Assembly: GCA_019635535.1 (NCBI GenBank)
Contig: JAHBZH010000001.1
Coordinates: 751,001 to 815,000, forward strand
DNA: 64,000 bases
Origin: Sphingomonas sp.
GTDB taxonomy: Bacteria > Pseudomonadota > Alphaproteobacteria > Sphingomonadales > Sphingomonadaceae
Direction: 5' to 3'
Shown: piece by piece, positions 33,998-42,352 of the stretch
How positions within the stretch are numbered: the stretch's first letter is position 1
How the letters are laid out: each line of letters begins with the position of its first letter
The notes under the pieces: model-generated
Told to the model about the DNA's origin: nothing
Database searches by the model: none
What the model saw: the letters and a program-made list of their open reading frames with translations, nothing else
Program-made: the position numbers and the translations under genes

Positions 33998-34260
33998 AGG
34001 CCGACGCCATGGGCGGCCTCGATCCGCAGACCCGCAAGACACTCGGCCGCCGCGGGCCCGTCCAGGCCGAAGGCCTCGAGCTTGGCCCCGGCGCGCGGCT
34101 GACCCGCATGTGGCAAGGACGCAAGATCGAGGTGATCGTCGAGGATGCCGGGTTCCGCTGGGAGGAGCGGCTCTATCCAAGCCTGTCAGCTCTCGCCACC
34201 GCCATTGCCGGAACCCGGTGGAACGGACCCCGGTTCTTCGGACTGCGGGGCAGCGTATGA
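33997..34260 (+). pseudogene. DUF2924 protein, N-terminus removed by the IS
   Basis: The frame reads QADAMGGLDPQTRKTLGRRG and later LGPGARLTRMWQGRKIEVIV, FRWEERLYPSLSALATAIAG and TRWNGPRFFGL. This is the C-terminal two thirds of DUF2924, a family usually encoded directly before this type of serine recombinase in alphaproteobacterial elements. The homology begins at the base where the IS ends, so the N-terminal 60 or so residues are missing. An internal ATG at 34009 could still give an 83-residue product. It overlaps the recombinase start (ATGA). Confidence 0.8.
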
Positions 34261-35822
34261 AGCCACCGGCAAGGCGCTGTGCGCTCTATACGCGCAAAAG
34301 CTCCGAGGAAGGGCTCGATCAGGCGTTCAACAGCCTCGACGCCCAGCGCGAGGCCTGCGCGGCTTATGTCACCAGTCAGAGTGGCGAAGGCTGGCGGTCC
34401 CTGTCCGATCCATATGATGACGGGGGCTATTCGGGCGGATCGATGGAGCGGCCCGCGCTAAAGCGCCTTCTCTCCGACATCGCATCGGGCAAGATCGATA
34501 TCGTGGTCGTCTACAAGATCGACCGGCTGACCCGCAGCCTTGCCGACTTTGCGCGCATGGTCGAGCTGTTCGACCGGCACGAGGTGAGTTTCGTCAGTGT
34601 CACCCAGGCGTTCAACACCACCAGCAGCATGGGCAGGCTGACCCTCAACGTGCTGCTCTCGTTCGCCCAGTTCGAGCGCGAGGTGACCGGCGAGCGCATC
34701 CGCGACAAGATCGCCGCCTCCAAGGCCAAAGGCATGTGGATGGGGGGCGTACCGCCCATGGGCTACGATCTCCCGATCGACCAAAGCCGGACGCTGGTGG
34801 TCAACCCGGCCGAAGCGCAGATCGTGCGCACCATGTTCGAGACCTATTTGCAGCTCGGCACGGTCCGTGCGCTCGAGACCTGGCTGGCCAGCAACAATAT
34901 CCGTTCGCGCCGGCGCACCACCCGTTCGGGCCGCGCGGTCGGCGGGGCGCCGTTCAGCCGCGGAGCCCTGTTCCATCTGCTGCGCAACCGCATCTATCTG
35001 GGTCAGATCGTCCACAAGACCAAAGCCTATCCGGCCGCCCATGTCCCGATCGTCAGCCCGGACCTGTTCGACAAGGTCCAGGCGCTGCTGGATGGCAATG
35101 CCGCGCCGCGCAGCAGCACAGGGACATCCGGGAACGCGCAGCTGACCGGGCGCCTGTTCGACGCGCAAGGTCATCCGATGTCGCCGACCACCGCGCGCGG
35201 CAAGTCCGGCAAGACCTATCGATACTATGTGTCGGCCCCACTGCAACAAGGGCGGGGTAAAGCCGACCCGGATACCATTGGTCGCGTCTCCGGCCCTGCA
35301 CTGGAGGCTAGTGTCTCCAAGATCCTGCGCAGGGTTGCGCCAACCAATAGTCCGGAACCGTGGTCACATCTGAAACGGGTCGAAGTTCACACGCAGATGC
35401 TCGAACTGCACCTTCCACTGCGCTGGCTGGCCCATGCCCGCTCCAGGTTGCTGGACGGCGAACTGATTGTCCAGGATACCGACCGCGCCCGACTGACAGT
35501 ACCGATCCAGCTGCAGACCCGCGGCGGACGCACCCGCATCGCAGCTGGTCCACCCGGCGTGCAGCGCGATCCCGTTCTGATCCGGGCGCTGCGTCTGGCG
35601 CACCGGCTCATCATCACCGATCGCGCTGGAGATCCGATCGTCGAGGCCGCACCGGCCACGCCCTATCATCGCCGGATCATCCGGCTGGCCTTCCTCGCCC
35701 CCGACATCCAGCGCGCCATCCTTGCCGGGCGCCAACCGCCCGGACTCACTCTCGAACAGATCTCGCGCGGCGATATCCCCGTCTCATGGCACGCCCAGAA
35801 GCACATGTTCGGGTTCGTCTGA
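34257..35822 (+). CDS. Large serine recombinase (resolvase/invertase family), intact
   Basis: The 521-residue product starts MKPPARRCALYTRKSSEEG with the YxRxS catalytic serine at residue 15, followed by DAQREACAAYV and the IDRLTRSLADFARM segment that ends the resolvase domain. A recombinase domain (FNTTSSMGRLTLNVLLSFAQ, then LFHLLRNRIYLGQIVHK) and a C-terminal DNA-binding region follow. Such enzymes move or excise prophages and integrative elements. I chose the ATG overlapping the DUF2924 stop, not an upstream in-frame start inside the IS. A shortened relative lies at 5765-7225. Confidence 0.93.
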   Translation: MKPPARRCALYTRKSSEEGLDQAFNSLDAQREACAAYVTSQSGEGWRSLSDPYDDGGYSGGSMERPALKRLLSDIASGKIDIVVVYKIDRLTRSLADFARMVELFDRHEVSFVSVTQAFNTTSSMGRLTLNVLLSFAQFEREVTGERIRDKIAASKAKGMWMGGVPPMGYDLPIDQSRTLVVNPAEAQIVRTMFETYLQLGTVRALETWLASNNIRSRRRTTRSGRAVGGAPFSRGALFHLLRNRIYLGQIVHKTKAYPAAHVPIVSPDLFDKVQALLDGNAAPRSSTGTSGNAQLTGRLFDAQGHPMSPTTARGKSGKTYRYYVSAPLQQGRGKADPDTIGRVSGPALEASVSKILRRVAPTNSPEPWSHLKRVEVHTQMLELHLPLRWLAHARSRLLDGELIVQDTDRARLTVPIQLQTRGGRTRIAAGPPGVQRDPVLIRALRLAHRLIITDRAGDPIVEAAPATPYHRRIIRLAFLAPDIQRAILAGRQPPGLTLEQISRGDIPVSWHAQKHMFGFV

Positions 35823-36192
35823 GGCGATGCCGAACATCCTTTCCGCCCTGTTATGCCGATTTAGCTTCCCTGTTCTGGAGATGAACAGGAACGGGCATTT
35901 TTAAATACACAACCCTCTGACTCGGCAGGATAATTTACCGAAGGGCAGCCGCACACCCCAGAGATATCCCCTGATATCGGGCGGAATCTTGAGAAAAATC
36001 CCTGTTAATCGCGAATAACAGGGAAACTGACCCGATGTGCACGACGCCAGAGACTGCCGCCCAAAATCTCCCCGAATCCGTCGCTGAACAGGCCAGTATT
36101 ACGAGCCATGTGTCGGAATGACGCCATATAAGCCCCTGTTCTCCGAGCATTGGCGGAGGGCTCCGTGACAAGAGACTAGTGTGCGGGGTGTA
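35823..36192. other. Non-coding stretch between recombinase and tRNA-Ser
   Basis: No supported gene is present. The stretch is AT-richer than its surroundings and holds several CCTGTTA-type motifs in both orientations (see 35847-36022), also AACAGG at about 36085 and CCTGTT at about 36135. It ends at the CCA end of the tRNA-Ser gene. This is the most likely place for an attachment site of the island. Confidence 0.45.
35847..36022. repeat. CCTGTTA/TAACAGG motif cluster after the intact recombinase
   Basis: CCTGTTAT is at 35847 and CCTGTTCT at 35869, 22 bases apart, i.e. two 11-bp turns. CCTGTTC (35869-35875) pairs with GAACAGG (35883-35889) over a 7-base spacer. CCTGATA is at 35970. CCTGTTA (36001-36007) pairs with TAACAGG (36016-36022) over an 8-base spacer. 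The same heptamers form the 11-bp array at 7234-7310 behind the recombinase remnant. Confidence 0.65.
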
Positions 36193-36283
36193 TGGCGGAG
36201 CGGGAGGGATTCGAACCCTCGATACGGTTTTGCCGTATACTCACTTTCCAGGCGAGCGCCTTCGACCACTCGGCCACCGCTCC
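36193..36283 (-). tRNA. tRNA-Ser (anticodon GGA)
   Basis: The minus strand gives a 5' GGAGCGG paired with CCGCTCC, D-arm GCCGAGTGG, an anticodon loop CTGGAAA with anticodon GGA, and a long variable arm (TATACGGCAAAACCGTATC) as expected for class II tRNA-Ser. The T-arm is GGTTCGAATCC, with an encoded CCA at 36195-36193. Reading UCC/UCU codons, it is one of the usual serine isoacceptors. Its 3' end faces the putative island, the normal side for integration into tRNA genes. Confidence 0.97.
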
Positions 36284-36324
36284 GCATCTCCTGGCAGGCC
36301 GCCTCCTCTAGAGGGCGCGTTCGC

Positions 36325-36621
36325 CTAGAGCAAGCGGCTCGCGATGGCGTCGATCCGTTTGGCCAAAGCGACGTCCTTTTCGGTCACGCCGCCATCGCTG
36401 TGGGTGGTGAGCAGGATGTCCACCTTGTTCCACACATTCGACCATTCGGGATGGTGATCCGCCTTCTCGGCTTCCAGCGCCACCCGGGCCATGAAGCCGA
36501 AGGCCGCGCCGAAATCGGGGAATTTCAGGCTGCGCACGATGCCGTTCCGCCTGGCGTCGTAGCTCCAGCCCGTCAGCTCCGCCAAAGCCGCATCCCGCGC
36601 CGCCGCGCTCAGCACGCCCAT
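36325..36621 (-). CDS. phhB: 4a-hydroxytetrahydrobiopterin dehydratase
   Basis: The 98-residue product is a complete pterin-4a-carbinolamine dehydratase (PCD/DCoH). The catalytic motif is ADHHPEW followed by [19 protein letters not shown]. It regenerates the pterin cofactor after aromatic amino acid hydroxylation or an equivalent reaction. It is monocistronic here, just outside the island and next to the tRNA. The next gene is divergent and starts 29 bases away. Confidence 0.92.
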   Translation of the reverse strand: MGVLSAAARDAALAELTGWSYDARRNGIVRSLKFPDFGAAFGFMARVALEAEKADHHPEWSNVWNKVDILLTTHSDGGVTEKDVALAKRIDAIASRLL

Positions 36622-36650
36622 GCCTCTTCCTCCTTCCCGTCCGGCGCTCT

Positions 36651-37064
36651 ATGTCCGCATCCATGGCACAGGGTCAAACCCACGCGCCCGATGCGGTCGC
36701 GATCGAGCGGCTGGCCGAGGCGGCGATCGCTTCATTGCCGGCGGAGTTCCGCCGCCATCTCGACGGCGTCGTGCTGCGCGTCGAGGAGTTCGCGGACGAG
36801 GAGGTGCTGGCCTCCTTCGGCATGGAGGATCCGTTCGAGCTGACCGGCCTCTATTCCGGCCGCTCGCTCGACCAGCGGAGCAGCTGGGTGTCCGGCGAGC
36901 TGCCGCCGATGATCCATCTCTATCGCCGCCCGCTGCTCGACGAATGGGTCGATACCGGCGTCGCGCTGGAGGCGCTCATCACTCATGTCATCGTCCACGA
37001 GGTCGGCCACCATTTCGGCTTCTCCGACGACGACATGCACGCCATCGAGGACGCGGCGGATTGA
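36651..37064 (+). CDS. Metallopeptidase family protein (minimal zincin)
   Basis: The 137-residue product has the HExxH zinc motif in THVIVHEVGHHFGFSDDDMH, matching the small 'zincin_1'/DUF1025 family of alphaproteobacteria and actinobacteria. It also has the family middle part ELPPMIHLYRRPLLDEW. No signal peptide is seen; the substrate is unknown. Its stop overlaps the ccmA start (TTGA), so it is probably co-transcribed with ccmAB. Confidence 0.88.
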   Translation: MSASMAQGQTHAPDAVAIERLAEAAIASLPAEFRRHLDGVVLRVEEFADEEVLASFGMEDPFELTGLYSGRSLDQRSSWVSGELPPMIHLYRRPLLDEWVDTGVALEALITHVIVHEVGHHFGFSDDDMHAIEDAAD

Positions 37065-37624
37065 CCGGCGCGGCCCTGCTCGCGCTTGAGGATGTGACCG
37101 TCCGGCGCGGCGGGCGCGTGCTCGTCGCGGGGCTGAGCCTACGGCTCGGGCCGGGCGAGGCGGCTTTGCTCACCGGCCCCAACGGCGTCGGCAAGTCCAG
37201 CCTGATCCGCGTCGCCGCCGGCCTGCTCGCCCCCGCCGCCGGAACGGTGGAGGCCGCGCCCGCCGCTCTGGCCGACGAGCGCCTCGCGCTGGACGCGCGG
37301 CTGACGCTGGCCCGCGCGCTCGGCTTCTGGGCCGCTCTGGACGGCGCCGCGCCCGCGCTCGACGCGCTCGGCATCGCCCATCTCGCCGATGTGCCGGTGC
37401 GGATGCTCTCCACCGGCCAGCGCAGGCGCGCCGCGCTCGCCCGTGTGGTCGCCAGCGGCGCGCGGCTCTGGCTGCTCGACGAACCCGCCAACGGTCTCGA
37501 CACGGACGGGCAGGCGCATCTCGCCGCCGCCATCGCCGCGCACCGCCTGGCCGGCGGCGCAATCCTCGCCGCGACGCACCAGCCGCTCGGGCTGGACGAC
37601 GCGGCGACGGTGGCGCTCGGATGA
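37061..37624 (+). CDS. ccmA: Heme exporter ATP-binding protein CcmA
   Basis: The 187-residue product is a small ABC ATPase with Walker A (GPNGVGKSS), signature (LSTGQRRRAALARV) and Walker B (LWLLDEPANGLD). CcmA powers release of heme-loaded CcmE during cytochrome c maturation. The start is a TTG overlapping the stop of the preceding gene; no ATG gives a sensible N-terminus. It overlaps ccmB by four bases. Confidence 0.9.
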   Translation: MTGAALLALEDVTVRRGGRVLVAGLSLRLGPGEAALLTGPNGVGKSSLIRVAAGLLAPAAGTVEAAPAALADERLALDARLTLARALGFWAALDGAAPALDALGIAHLADVPVRMLSTGQRRRAALARVVASGARLWLLDEPANGLDTDGQAHLAAAIAAHRLAGGAILAATHQPLGLDDAATVALG

Positions 37625-38262
37625 TCGCGCTGATCGCCCGCGAATTGCGCCTCGCCGCGACCGGAGGCACCGCTTTGCTCCCGCTCGTCTTCTTCCTGCT
37701 GGTCGCGACGCTCTTTCCCTTCGCGGTCGGGCCGGACGGGCCGCTGCTGGCGCGCACCGGCGGCGGCGCGCTCTGGATGGCGGCGCTGCTGGCCGCGCTC
37801 CTGCCGGTCGATCGCCTGGTCGCGCCGGACCTCGATTCGGGCACCCTCGATCAGCTCGCGCTGCGCGGGATGAGCGAGGAAGCGGTGGCGGTCGCCAAGC
37901 TCGCCGGCCACTGGCTGAGCTTCGGTCCGCTTTTGATGATCGCCGCTTTGCCCGCTTCGGCCCTGCTGAAGCTGCCGGCGGACGTGCTGTGGCGGCTCGA
38001 ACTCGGCCTGCTGATCGGCACGCCCGGCCTCGCCGCCCTCACCCTCGGCGTCTCCGCGCTTACCGCCGGCCTGCGCCGTGGCGGCGCGCTCGCCGGCCTG
38101 CTGATCCTGCCGCTCGCCGTGCCGCTGCTGATCTTCGGCGCGGGCCTCATCGAGCGCGGCAACGACGCGGGCGCGCTGCAATTGCTGGGTGCGACGTCGC
38201 TGCTGCTCGTGGCCGGCGCGCCCTTCGTGGCCGGCGCGGCGATTCGGGCCTCACGGGACTGA
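37621..38262 (+). CDS. ccmB: Heme exporter membrane protein CcmB
   Basis: The 213-residue product has about six membrane helices and the CcmB opening MIALIARELRLAA, then DLDSGTLDQLALRGMSEEAV, a conserved loop. It forms the CcmAB transporter with the preceding ATPase. ccmC and the other maturation genes are not next to it. Confidence 0.92.
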   Translation: MIALIARELRLAATGGTALLPLVFFLLVATLFPFAVGPDGPLLARTGGGALWMAALLAALLPVDRLVAPDLDSGTLDQLALRGMSEEAVAVAKLAGHWLSFGPLLMIAALPASALLKLPADVLWRLELGLLIGTPGLAALTLGVSALTAGLRRGGALAGLLILPLAVPLLIFGAGLIERGNDAGALQLLGATSLLLVAGAPFVAGAAIRASRD

Positions 38263-38265
38263 ATC

Positions 38266-38355
38266 AACCGTCATTGCGAGCGTAGCGAAGCAATCCAGCC
38301 CGGTCTCCGAAACCCACTGGATTGCTTCGTCGTTGCACTCCTCGCAATGACGGTT
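38266..38355. repeat. Palindromic intergenic repeat (GTCATTGCGAG type)
   Basis: AACCGTCATTGCGAGCGTAG begins the left arm (38266-38298), and the right arm at 38317-38355 is its imperfect reverse complement, ending in CGCAATGACGGTT. The inner ends read CAATCCAG and CTGGATTG. This repeat type, with GCGAAGCAATCCAG, is found between genes in many bacteria. It can form a long hairpin and lies between ccmB and a convergent gene, where it may act in transcript ending. Confidence 0.75.
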
Positions 38356-38359
38356 TGGT

Positions 38360-39226
38360 TCAGCCTCGCGACCACCGCGCGAAGATCGCCGTCGGCAGCA
38401 GCAGCCCGCGCGCTTCCTCGCGCACCGCCATGTCGCCGCATTCGATCCGCCCGCCGAGATGGCCGAGCGCCTGACCCAGCAATTCCCCGATCGCCAGCGC
38501 CGACATGCGCACCGCATAGACGGTCAGCACCAGGAACCGGCTGTCGCCGTCGAGCAGCTTCGCGCAATCGGCGATCAGGCCCGGCAGGCCCTCCTCCAGC
38601 CGCCACACCTCGCCGTCCGGCCCGCGCCCGAATTTCGGCGGATCGAGGATGATGCCGTCATAGCGCCGGCCGCGCCGCACCTCGCGCGCGGCGAACTTGC
38701 CGGCGTCGTCCACCAGCCAGCGGATCGGCCTGTCCGCCATGCCGGACAAAGCCGCATTGGCCTTGCCCTGCTCGACCGACTTCTTCGAGGCGTCGACATG
38801 GGTGAGCTTCGCCCCCGCCGCGCTCATCGCCAGCGTGCCGACGCCGGTATAGCCGAACAGGTTGAGCGCCTCCGTGCCTTCGCCCAGCCGCTCGCGCATC
38901 CACGCCCATTGCGGCGCCATGTCCGGGAAGAAGGCGAGGTGTCGGAACGGCGTGCACTGGGCGGTGAAGCGCGCCTCCTCCCAGCCCAGCTCCCAGCCCT
39001 CGCGCGGCACCGGCTTGCCGAACTGCCAGCGCCCGCCGCCTTCTTCGTCGGAGCCGGGCACGAATTCGCCATGCGCGTCCCAATTCTCGGCCGACGGCGC
39101 CCACATCGCCTGCGGCTCGGGTCGGATGAAGCGGTATGCGCCGTAGCGCTCGAGCTTCCGGCCATGGCCCGAATCGACCAGGCCGTAATCGGCCCAGGGC
39201 TCGGCGATCAGCGTCGAAAGCTTCAT
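38360..39226 (-). CDS. RlmI-like class I SAM-dependent methyltransferase
   Basis: The 288-residue product has a SAM-binding region (ALNLFGYTGVGTLAMSAAGA, then THVDASKKSVEQGKANAALSG) and a DPPKFGRG motif typical of RlmI/RlmL-type 23S rRNA cytosine-C5 or guanine-N2 methyltransferases. It lacks the PUA domain of E. coli RlmI. The exact rRNA target cannot be told from sequence. The start overlaps the stop of the M16 peptidase gene. Confidence 0.85.
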   Translation of the reverse strand: MKLSTLIAEPWADYGLVDSGHGRKLERYGAYRFIRPEPQAMWAPSAENWDAHGEFVPGSDEEGGGRWQFGKPVPREGWELGWEEARFTAQCTPFRHLAFFPDMAPQWAWMRERLGEGTEALNLFGYTGVGTLAMSAAGAKLTHVDASKKSVEQGKANAALSGMADRPIRWLVDDAGKFAAREVRRGRRYDGIILDPPKFGRGPDGEVWRLEEGLPGLIADCAKLLDGDSRFLVLTVYAVRMSALAIGELLGQALGHLGGRIECGDMAVREEARGLLLPTAIFARWSRG

Positions 39227-40449
39227 GCCGCCTTGGCGAGCCTGCCGCCCACGCTGGCGACGGCGCGCGGCCCGGCCAGGATGCGCGCGCCCGCCGCGCG
39301 CACCTCGTCCAGCGTCACCGCGTCGAGCCGCGCGACGATCTCGGCGGGCTCGATCAGCCGGCCTTCGCGCAGCAGCCGGGTCGCGACATAGCTCGCCTGG
39401 CCCCAGCAGCTTTCCAGGCTCATCATCATCCCGGCCTTGGCGAGCGCGCGGGCGCGGGCAAGCTCGGCCGGGGTGATGCCGGCGGCGGTTTCGGCGAGCA
39501 CGCGCTCCGTCTCGTCATGCGCCCAGTTCAGCTGGCCGCTGGCGCAGGCGAGATAGACCCAGAACAGGCCGCAATCGCTGAAGCTCTGCGCCGCGCCGGA
39601 CACGGTATAGGCAAGGCCCTGCTGCTCGCGCAGTTCCTGGAACAGGCGTGACGAGGCGCCGGTCCCCGCCACGTCGGCGAAGAGCTGCGCGGCATAGGCG
39701 TCGGCATCGTGCCAGGCCGGCGCCGGCATGGCGATGGCGAGATGGGCCTGCGCCCCCTTGCGCCGCGCCGTACGGCGGCCGCCGCAGAAGCGCCCCGGCT
39801 CGATCGCGCCGCCCGGGCGCGGCCGCATGTCGCCGAACGCCGCCTCGGCGAGATCGACCAGCCGGTCGTGCGCCAGCTTGCCGGCGGCGACCAGGACCAG
39901 CCGGTTCGGCGCATAATGTTCGGCCAGCCAGTTGTGGAGATCGTCCACGGTCACGTCGCCCACGCTCGCCTCCGCGCCCAGCACCGGGCGGCCCATCGCC
40001 TGGTCGGGGAAGGCGGCGTCCTGGAGCTGGTCGAACACGAAATCGCCGCCAATGTCGCGCGCTTCCCACAATTCCTGCAGCACGACCTGCTTTTCCAGCT
40101 CGAGATGCTTGGGCTCGAAATGCGGGCGGCGGACCAGATCGGCGATCAGCGACACGCCGAGCGGCAGGTCCGGGGCGAGCAGGCTGGCATAGAAAGCGGT
40201 CAGCTCGCGATCGGTCGAGGCATTGAGATCGCCGCCGACATCTTCCACGGCCTCGCTGATCTCGCGCGCCGAACGGCCGCCCGCGCCTTTGAACACCATA
40301 TGCTCGAACAGATGCGCGAGTCCGTTCAGCCGCGCCGGCTCGTGGCGCGATCCGGTCTCCGCATAAAGGCCGACGGCGACCGTCTCGACGCTGCGCATTT
40401 CGCGGCTGGCGACGCGCAGGCCGTTGGCGAGCGTGGTGAGCTTCATCAT
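39223..40449 (-). CDS. M16-family zinc peptidase (mitochondrial processing peptidase-like)
   Basis: The 408-residue product has the inverted zinc motif HLFEH at residues 46-50 with the downstream Glu in the AVEDVGGDLNAST helix region, and LASREMRSVETVAVGLY at the start. This is the PqqL/YmxG-like group common in alphaproteobacteria. I chose the ATG at 40449, where similarity begins, over an ATG 114 bases upstream within the SURF1 gene. It probably degrades peptides; no partner-specific role is visible. Confidence 0.9.
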   Translation of the reverse strand: MMKLTTLANGLRVASREMRSVETVAVGLYAETGSRHEPARLNGLAHLFEHMVFKGAGGRSAREISEAVEDVGGDLNASTDRELTAFYASLLAPDLPLGVSLIADLVRRPHFEPKHLELEKQVVLQELWEARDIGGDFVFDQLQDAAFPDQAMGRPVLGAEASVGDVTVDDLHNWLAEHYAPNRLVLVAAGKLAHDRLVDLAEAAFGDMRPRPGGAIEPGRFCGGRRTARRKGAQAHLAIAMPAPAWHDADAYAAQLFADVAGTGASSRLFQELREQQGLAYTVSGAAQSFSDCGLFWVYLACASGQLNWAHDETERVLAETAAGITPAELARARALAKAGMMMSLESCWGQASYVATRLLREGRLIEPAEIVARLDAVTLDEVRAAGARILAGPRAVASVGGRLAKAA

Positions 40450-40468
40450 GGCGCGCGCATGTAGGCGC

Positions 40469-41089
40469 TCATGGCTCCGGCGGCAACTTCGGCGCCCGGC
40501 GGCGCAGCGCCAGCGCGTAGATGACGACCGCGACGAAGGCGAAGAAGAACCATTGAAAGGCATAGGCCAGATGGTTGTTCGGGATGTCCTCGATATTGGC
40601 CGGCGCGCCGGGGTGGAGCGGGGCGCGCGAGGCGGCGGCGGTCAGCGTGATCGGACGCCCCGGCTCGACGGGCCCCAGCCGCCCCGCGACGATGCCGTCC
40701 AGCGTCACCCGCCGGGCCTGGTCGGGCAGGGGGGTCCAGCCGGCATTGACGACGATCCGCCCCGCCAGTCCGTCCGCGCCGGGGCGGCACGGGACGAGAT
40801 GGGCATAGCCGCCCTGGCCCGCGTCGCTCCGCCCGCCGCGCAGCTCCGGCTCGGCGTCGCGCACCTGACAGGTGACGAGCACGCGGCGGAAGGCGAGCGG
40901 CGGCATGTCGTTCTCGCTGCCCGCCAGCAACGGATCGAGATCGAGCGCGGGCAGGCTCGCGGCCATCGCATATTCGGCGAGCAGCCGGTCCTTCCACGCC
41001 GCGCGCTGGAGCTGCCAGAAGCCCAGCGCGATCATCGTCGCGACGGCGGCGGCGACGATCAGGGTGGGAAGGAAGGGCAGGCGTCTCAT
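40469..41089 (-). CDS. SURF1-family cytochrome oxidase assembly protein
   Basis: The 206-residue product has an N-terminal helix followed by ALGFWQLQRAAWKDRLLAEY and a C-terminal NNHLAYAFQWFFFAFVAVVI helix. This two-helix layout and the WQLxR motif define SURF1, which helps insert heme a into subunit I. The start at 41089 overlaps the DUF983 stop; an upstream ATG would lie inside that gene. Position in the oxidase cluster agrees. Confidence 0.92.
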   Translation of the reverse strand: MRRLPFLPTLIVAAAVATMIALGFWQLQRAAWKDRLLAEYAMAASLPALDLDPLLAGSENDMPPLAFRRVLVTCQVRDAEPELRGGRSDAGQGGYAHLVPCRPGADGLAGRIVVNAGWTPLPDQARRVTLDGIVAGRLGPVEPGRPITLTAAASRAPLHPGAPANIEDIPNNHLAYAFQWFFFAFVAVVIYALALRRRAPKLPPEP

Positions 41090-41451
41090 TCCCGCTCCTT
41101 CAGCCGCCCCTCGCGCGCCCGGTTGCGATATTCCAGAACGAGCAGCAGCGCCTTGCCGAGCCGCAGCAGGCCGATGGTCAGTGCGGCGGTCAGCGGCAGC
41201 CAGAGCAGGGCATGCACCCACCAGGGCGGCGCGAAGGCCAGCTCGGTGGTGACGGCGAGCGCGGTCACCAATCCGCCGACGATGAAGATCAGGAAGGCCG
41301 CCGGCCCGTCCCCGACATTGAAGCCGTCATAGTCGAGCCCGCAGGCGCGGCAGCGCGGCGCGAAGGTGACGAATCCGGCGAACATCGTCTTCGCGCCGCA
41401 GCGCGGACAAAGGCCGCGCAGGGCGCAGATGGCGGTCGCCGGCTCGGTCAT
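41086..41451 (-). CDS. DUF983 family membrane protein
   Basis: The 121-residue product has an N-terminal zinc-ribbon-like CPRCG and CRACG pair and two membrane helices (FLIFIVGGLVTALAVTT and LLWLPLTAALTIGLLRL). DUF983 proteins usually sit between ctaE and SURF1 genes in alphaproteobacteria, as here. The function is unknown; a role in oxidase assembly is likely from constant linkage. Confidence 0.9.
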   Translation of the reverse strand: MTEPATAICALRGLCPRCGAKTMFAGFVTFAPRCRACGLDYDGFNVGDGPAAFLIFIVGGLVTALAVTTELAFAPPWWVHALLWLPLTAALTIGLLRLGKALLLVLEYRNRAREGRLKERE

Positions 41452-41496
41452 CGAACCATCATCCTTTCGGCGGCACGGGCCGCCGAGCGGCGCATC

Positions 41497-42321
41497 CTAG
41501 TGCACCGGCGCGCCCCAACCGCCCCAGAGATAGATGCACAGGAACAGGAACAGCCAGACCACGTCGACGAAGTGCCAGTACCAGGCCGCCGCCTCGAAAC
41601 CGAAATGCTGCTTCGGCGTGAAGTGGCCTTTGTAGGAGCGGGCGAGGCAGACGATCAGGAAGATCGTGCCGACGATGACGTGGAAGCCGTGAAAGCCCGT
41701 CGCCATCATGAAGGCGGAGCCGTAGATGTTCGCCTCCGGCCCGGTGAAGCCGAACGGGGCATGAGCATATTCATAGGCCTGGATGCCGGTGAACAGGAGG
41801 CCGAGGCCGATCGTCGCCCACAGGCCGGCGATCAGCCCCTTGCGGTCGCCGTTGATCAGCGCGTGGTGCGCCCAGGTCACGGTGGTGCCGGAGCAGAGCA
41901 GGATCATGGTGTTGAGCAGCGGCCAGCCCCACGGATCGAGCACGTGCAGCCCTTCGGGCGGCCAGACGCCGCCGACGGCGTCCACCGTGGACGGGAAGAG
42001 CGAGGCGTTGAACCAGGCCCAGAACCAGGCGACGAAGAACATCACTTCCGAAGCGATGAACAGGATCATGCCGTAGCGCAGGTGGAGCTGCACGATCGGC
42101 GTGTGATCGCCGCCATGCGCTTCCTTGACCACGTCCGCCCACCAGGAGAACATCGTGAAGACCACGCCGATCAGGCCGGCGATGGCGACATAGGTGCCGG
42201 GCGCGTAATCGTGCATCCACATCACGCCGCCGCCGGTGAGCGCGAGCGCGGAGAACGCGCCGATCAGCGGCCAGATGCTCGGCGCCAGGATGTGATATTG
42301 GTGGTTCTTCGCTCCGGCCAT
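41497..42321 (-). CDS. ctaE: Cytochrome c oxidase subunit III
   Basis: The 274-residue product has the seven-helix subunit III pattern with [13 protein letters not shown] at the start and the conserved [28 protein letters not shown] and [18 protein letters not shown] follow at the end. It stabilises the aa3-type oxidase core and proton uptake. It is downstream of ctaG in the minus-strand cluster. Confidence 0.97.
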   Translation of the reverse strand: MAGAKNHQYHILAPSIWPLIGAFSALALTGGGVMWMHDYAPGTYVAIAGLIGVVFTMFSWWADVVKEAHGGDHTPIVQLHLRYGMILFIASEVMFFVAWFWAWFNASLFPSTVDAVGGVWPPEGLHVLDPWGWPLLNTMILLCSGTTVTWAHHALINGDRKGLIAGLWATIGLGLLFTGIQAYEYAHAPFGFTGPEANIYGSAFMMATGFHGFHVIVGTIFLIVCLARSYKGHFTPKQHFGFEAAAWYWHFVDVVWLFLFLCIYLWGGWGAPVH

Positions 42322-42352
42322 GGTCGGTTCCGTCCCTGTTTTCGCTTTTGCT

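Larger units (their letters stand above)
5078..36192. other. Putative genomic island carrying phytate/inositol genes
   Basis: The region is bounded on the left by an IS6-type end that truncates a nar-linked gene and on the right by a tRNA-Ser gene whose CCA end faces it. Each edge holds an IS6-family transposase gene, gene fragments and a large serine recombinase gene with CCTG(A/T)TA motifs behind it. The centre carries the phytate and inositol genes. The exact left and right attachment points are not visible: I found no repeat of the tRNA 3' end at the left edge. The limits are therefore an inference. Confidence 0.5.
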
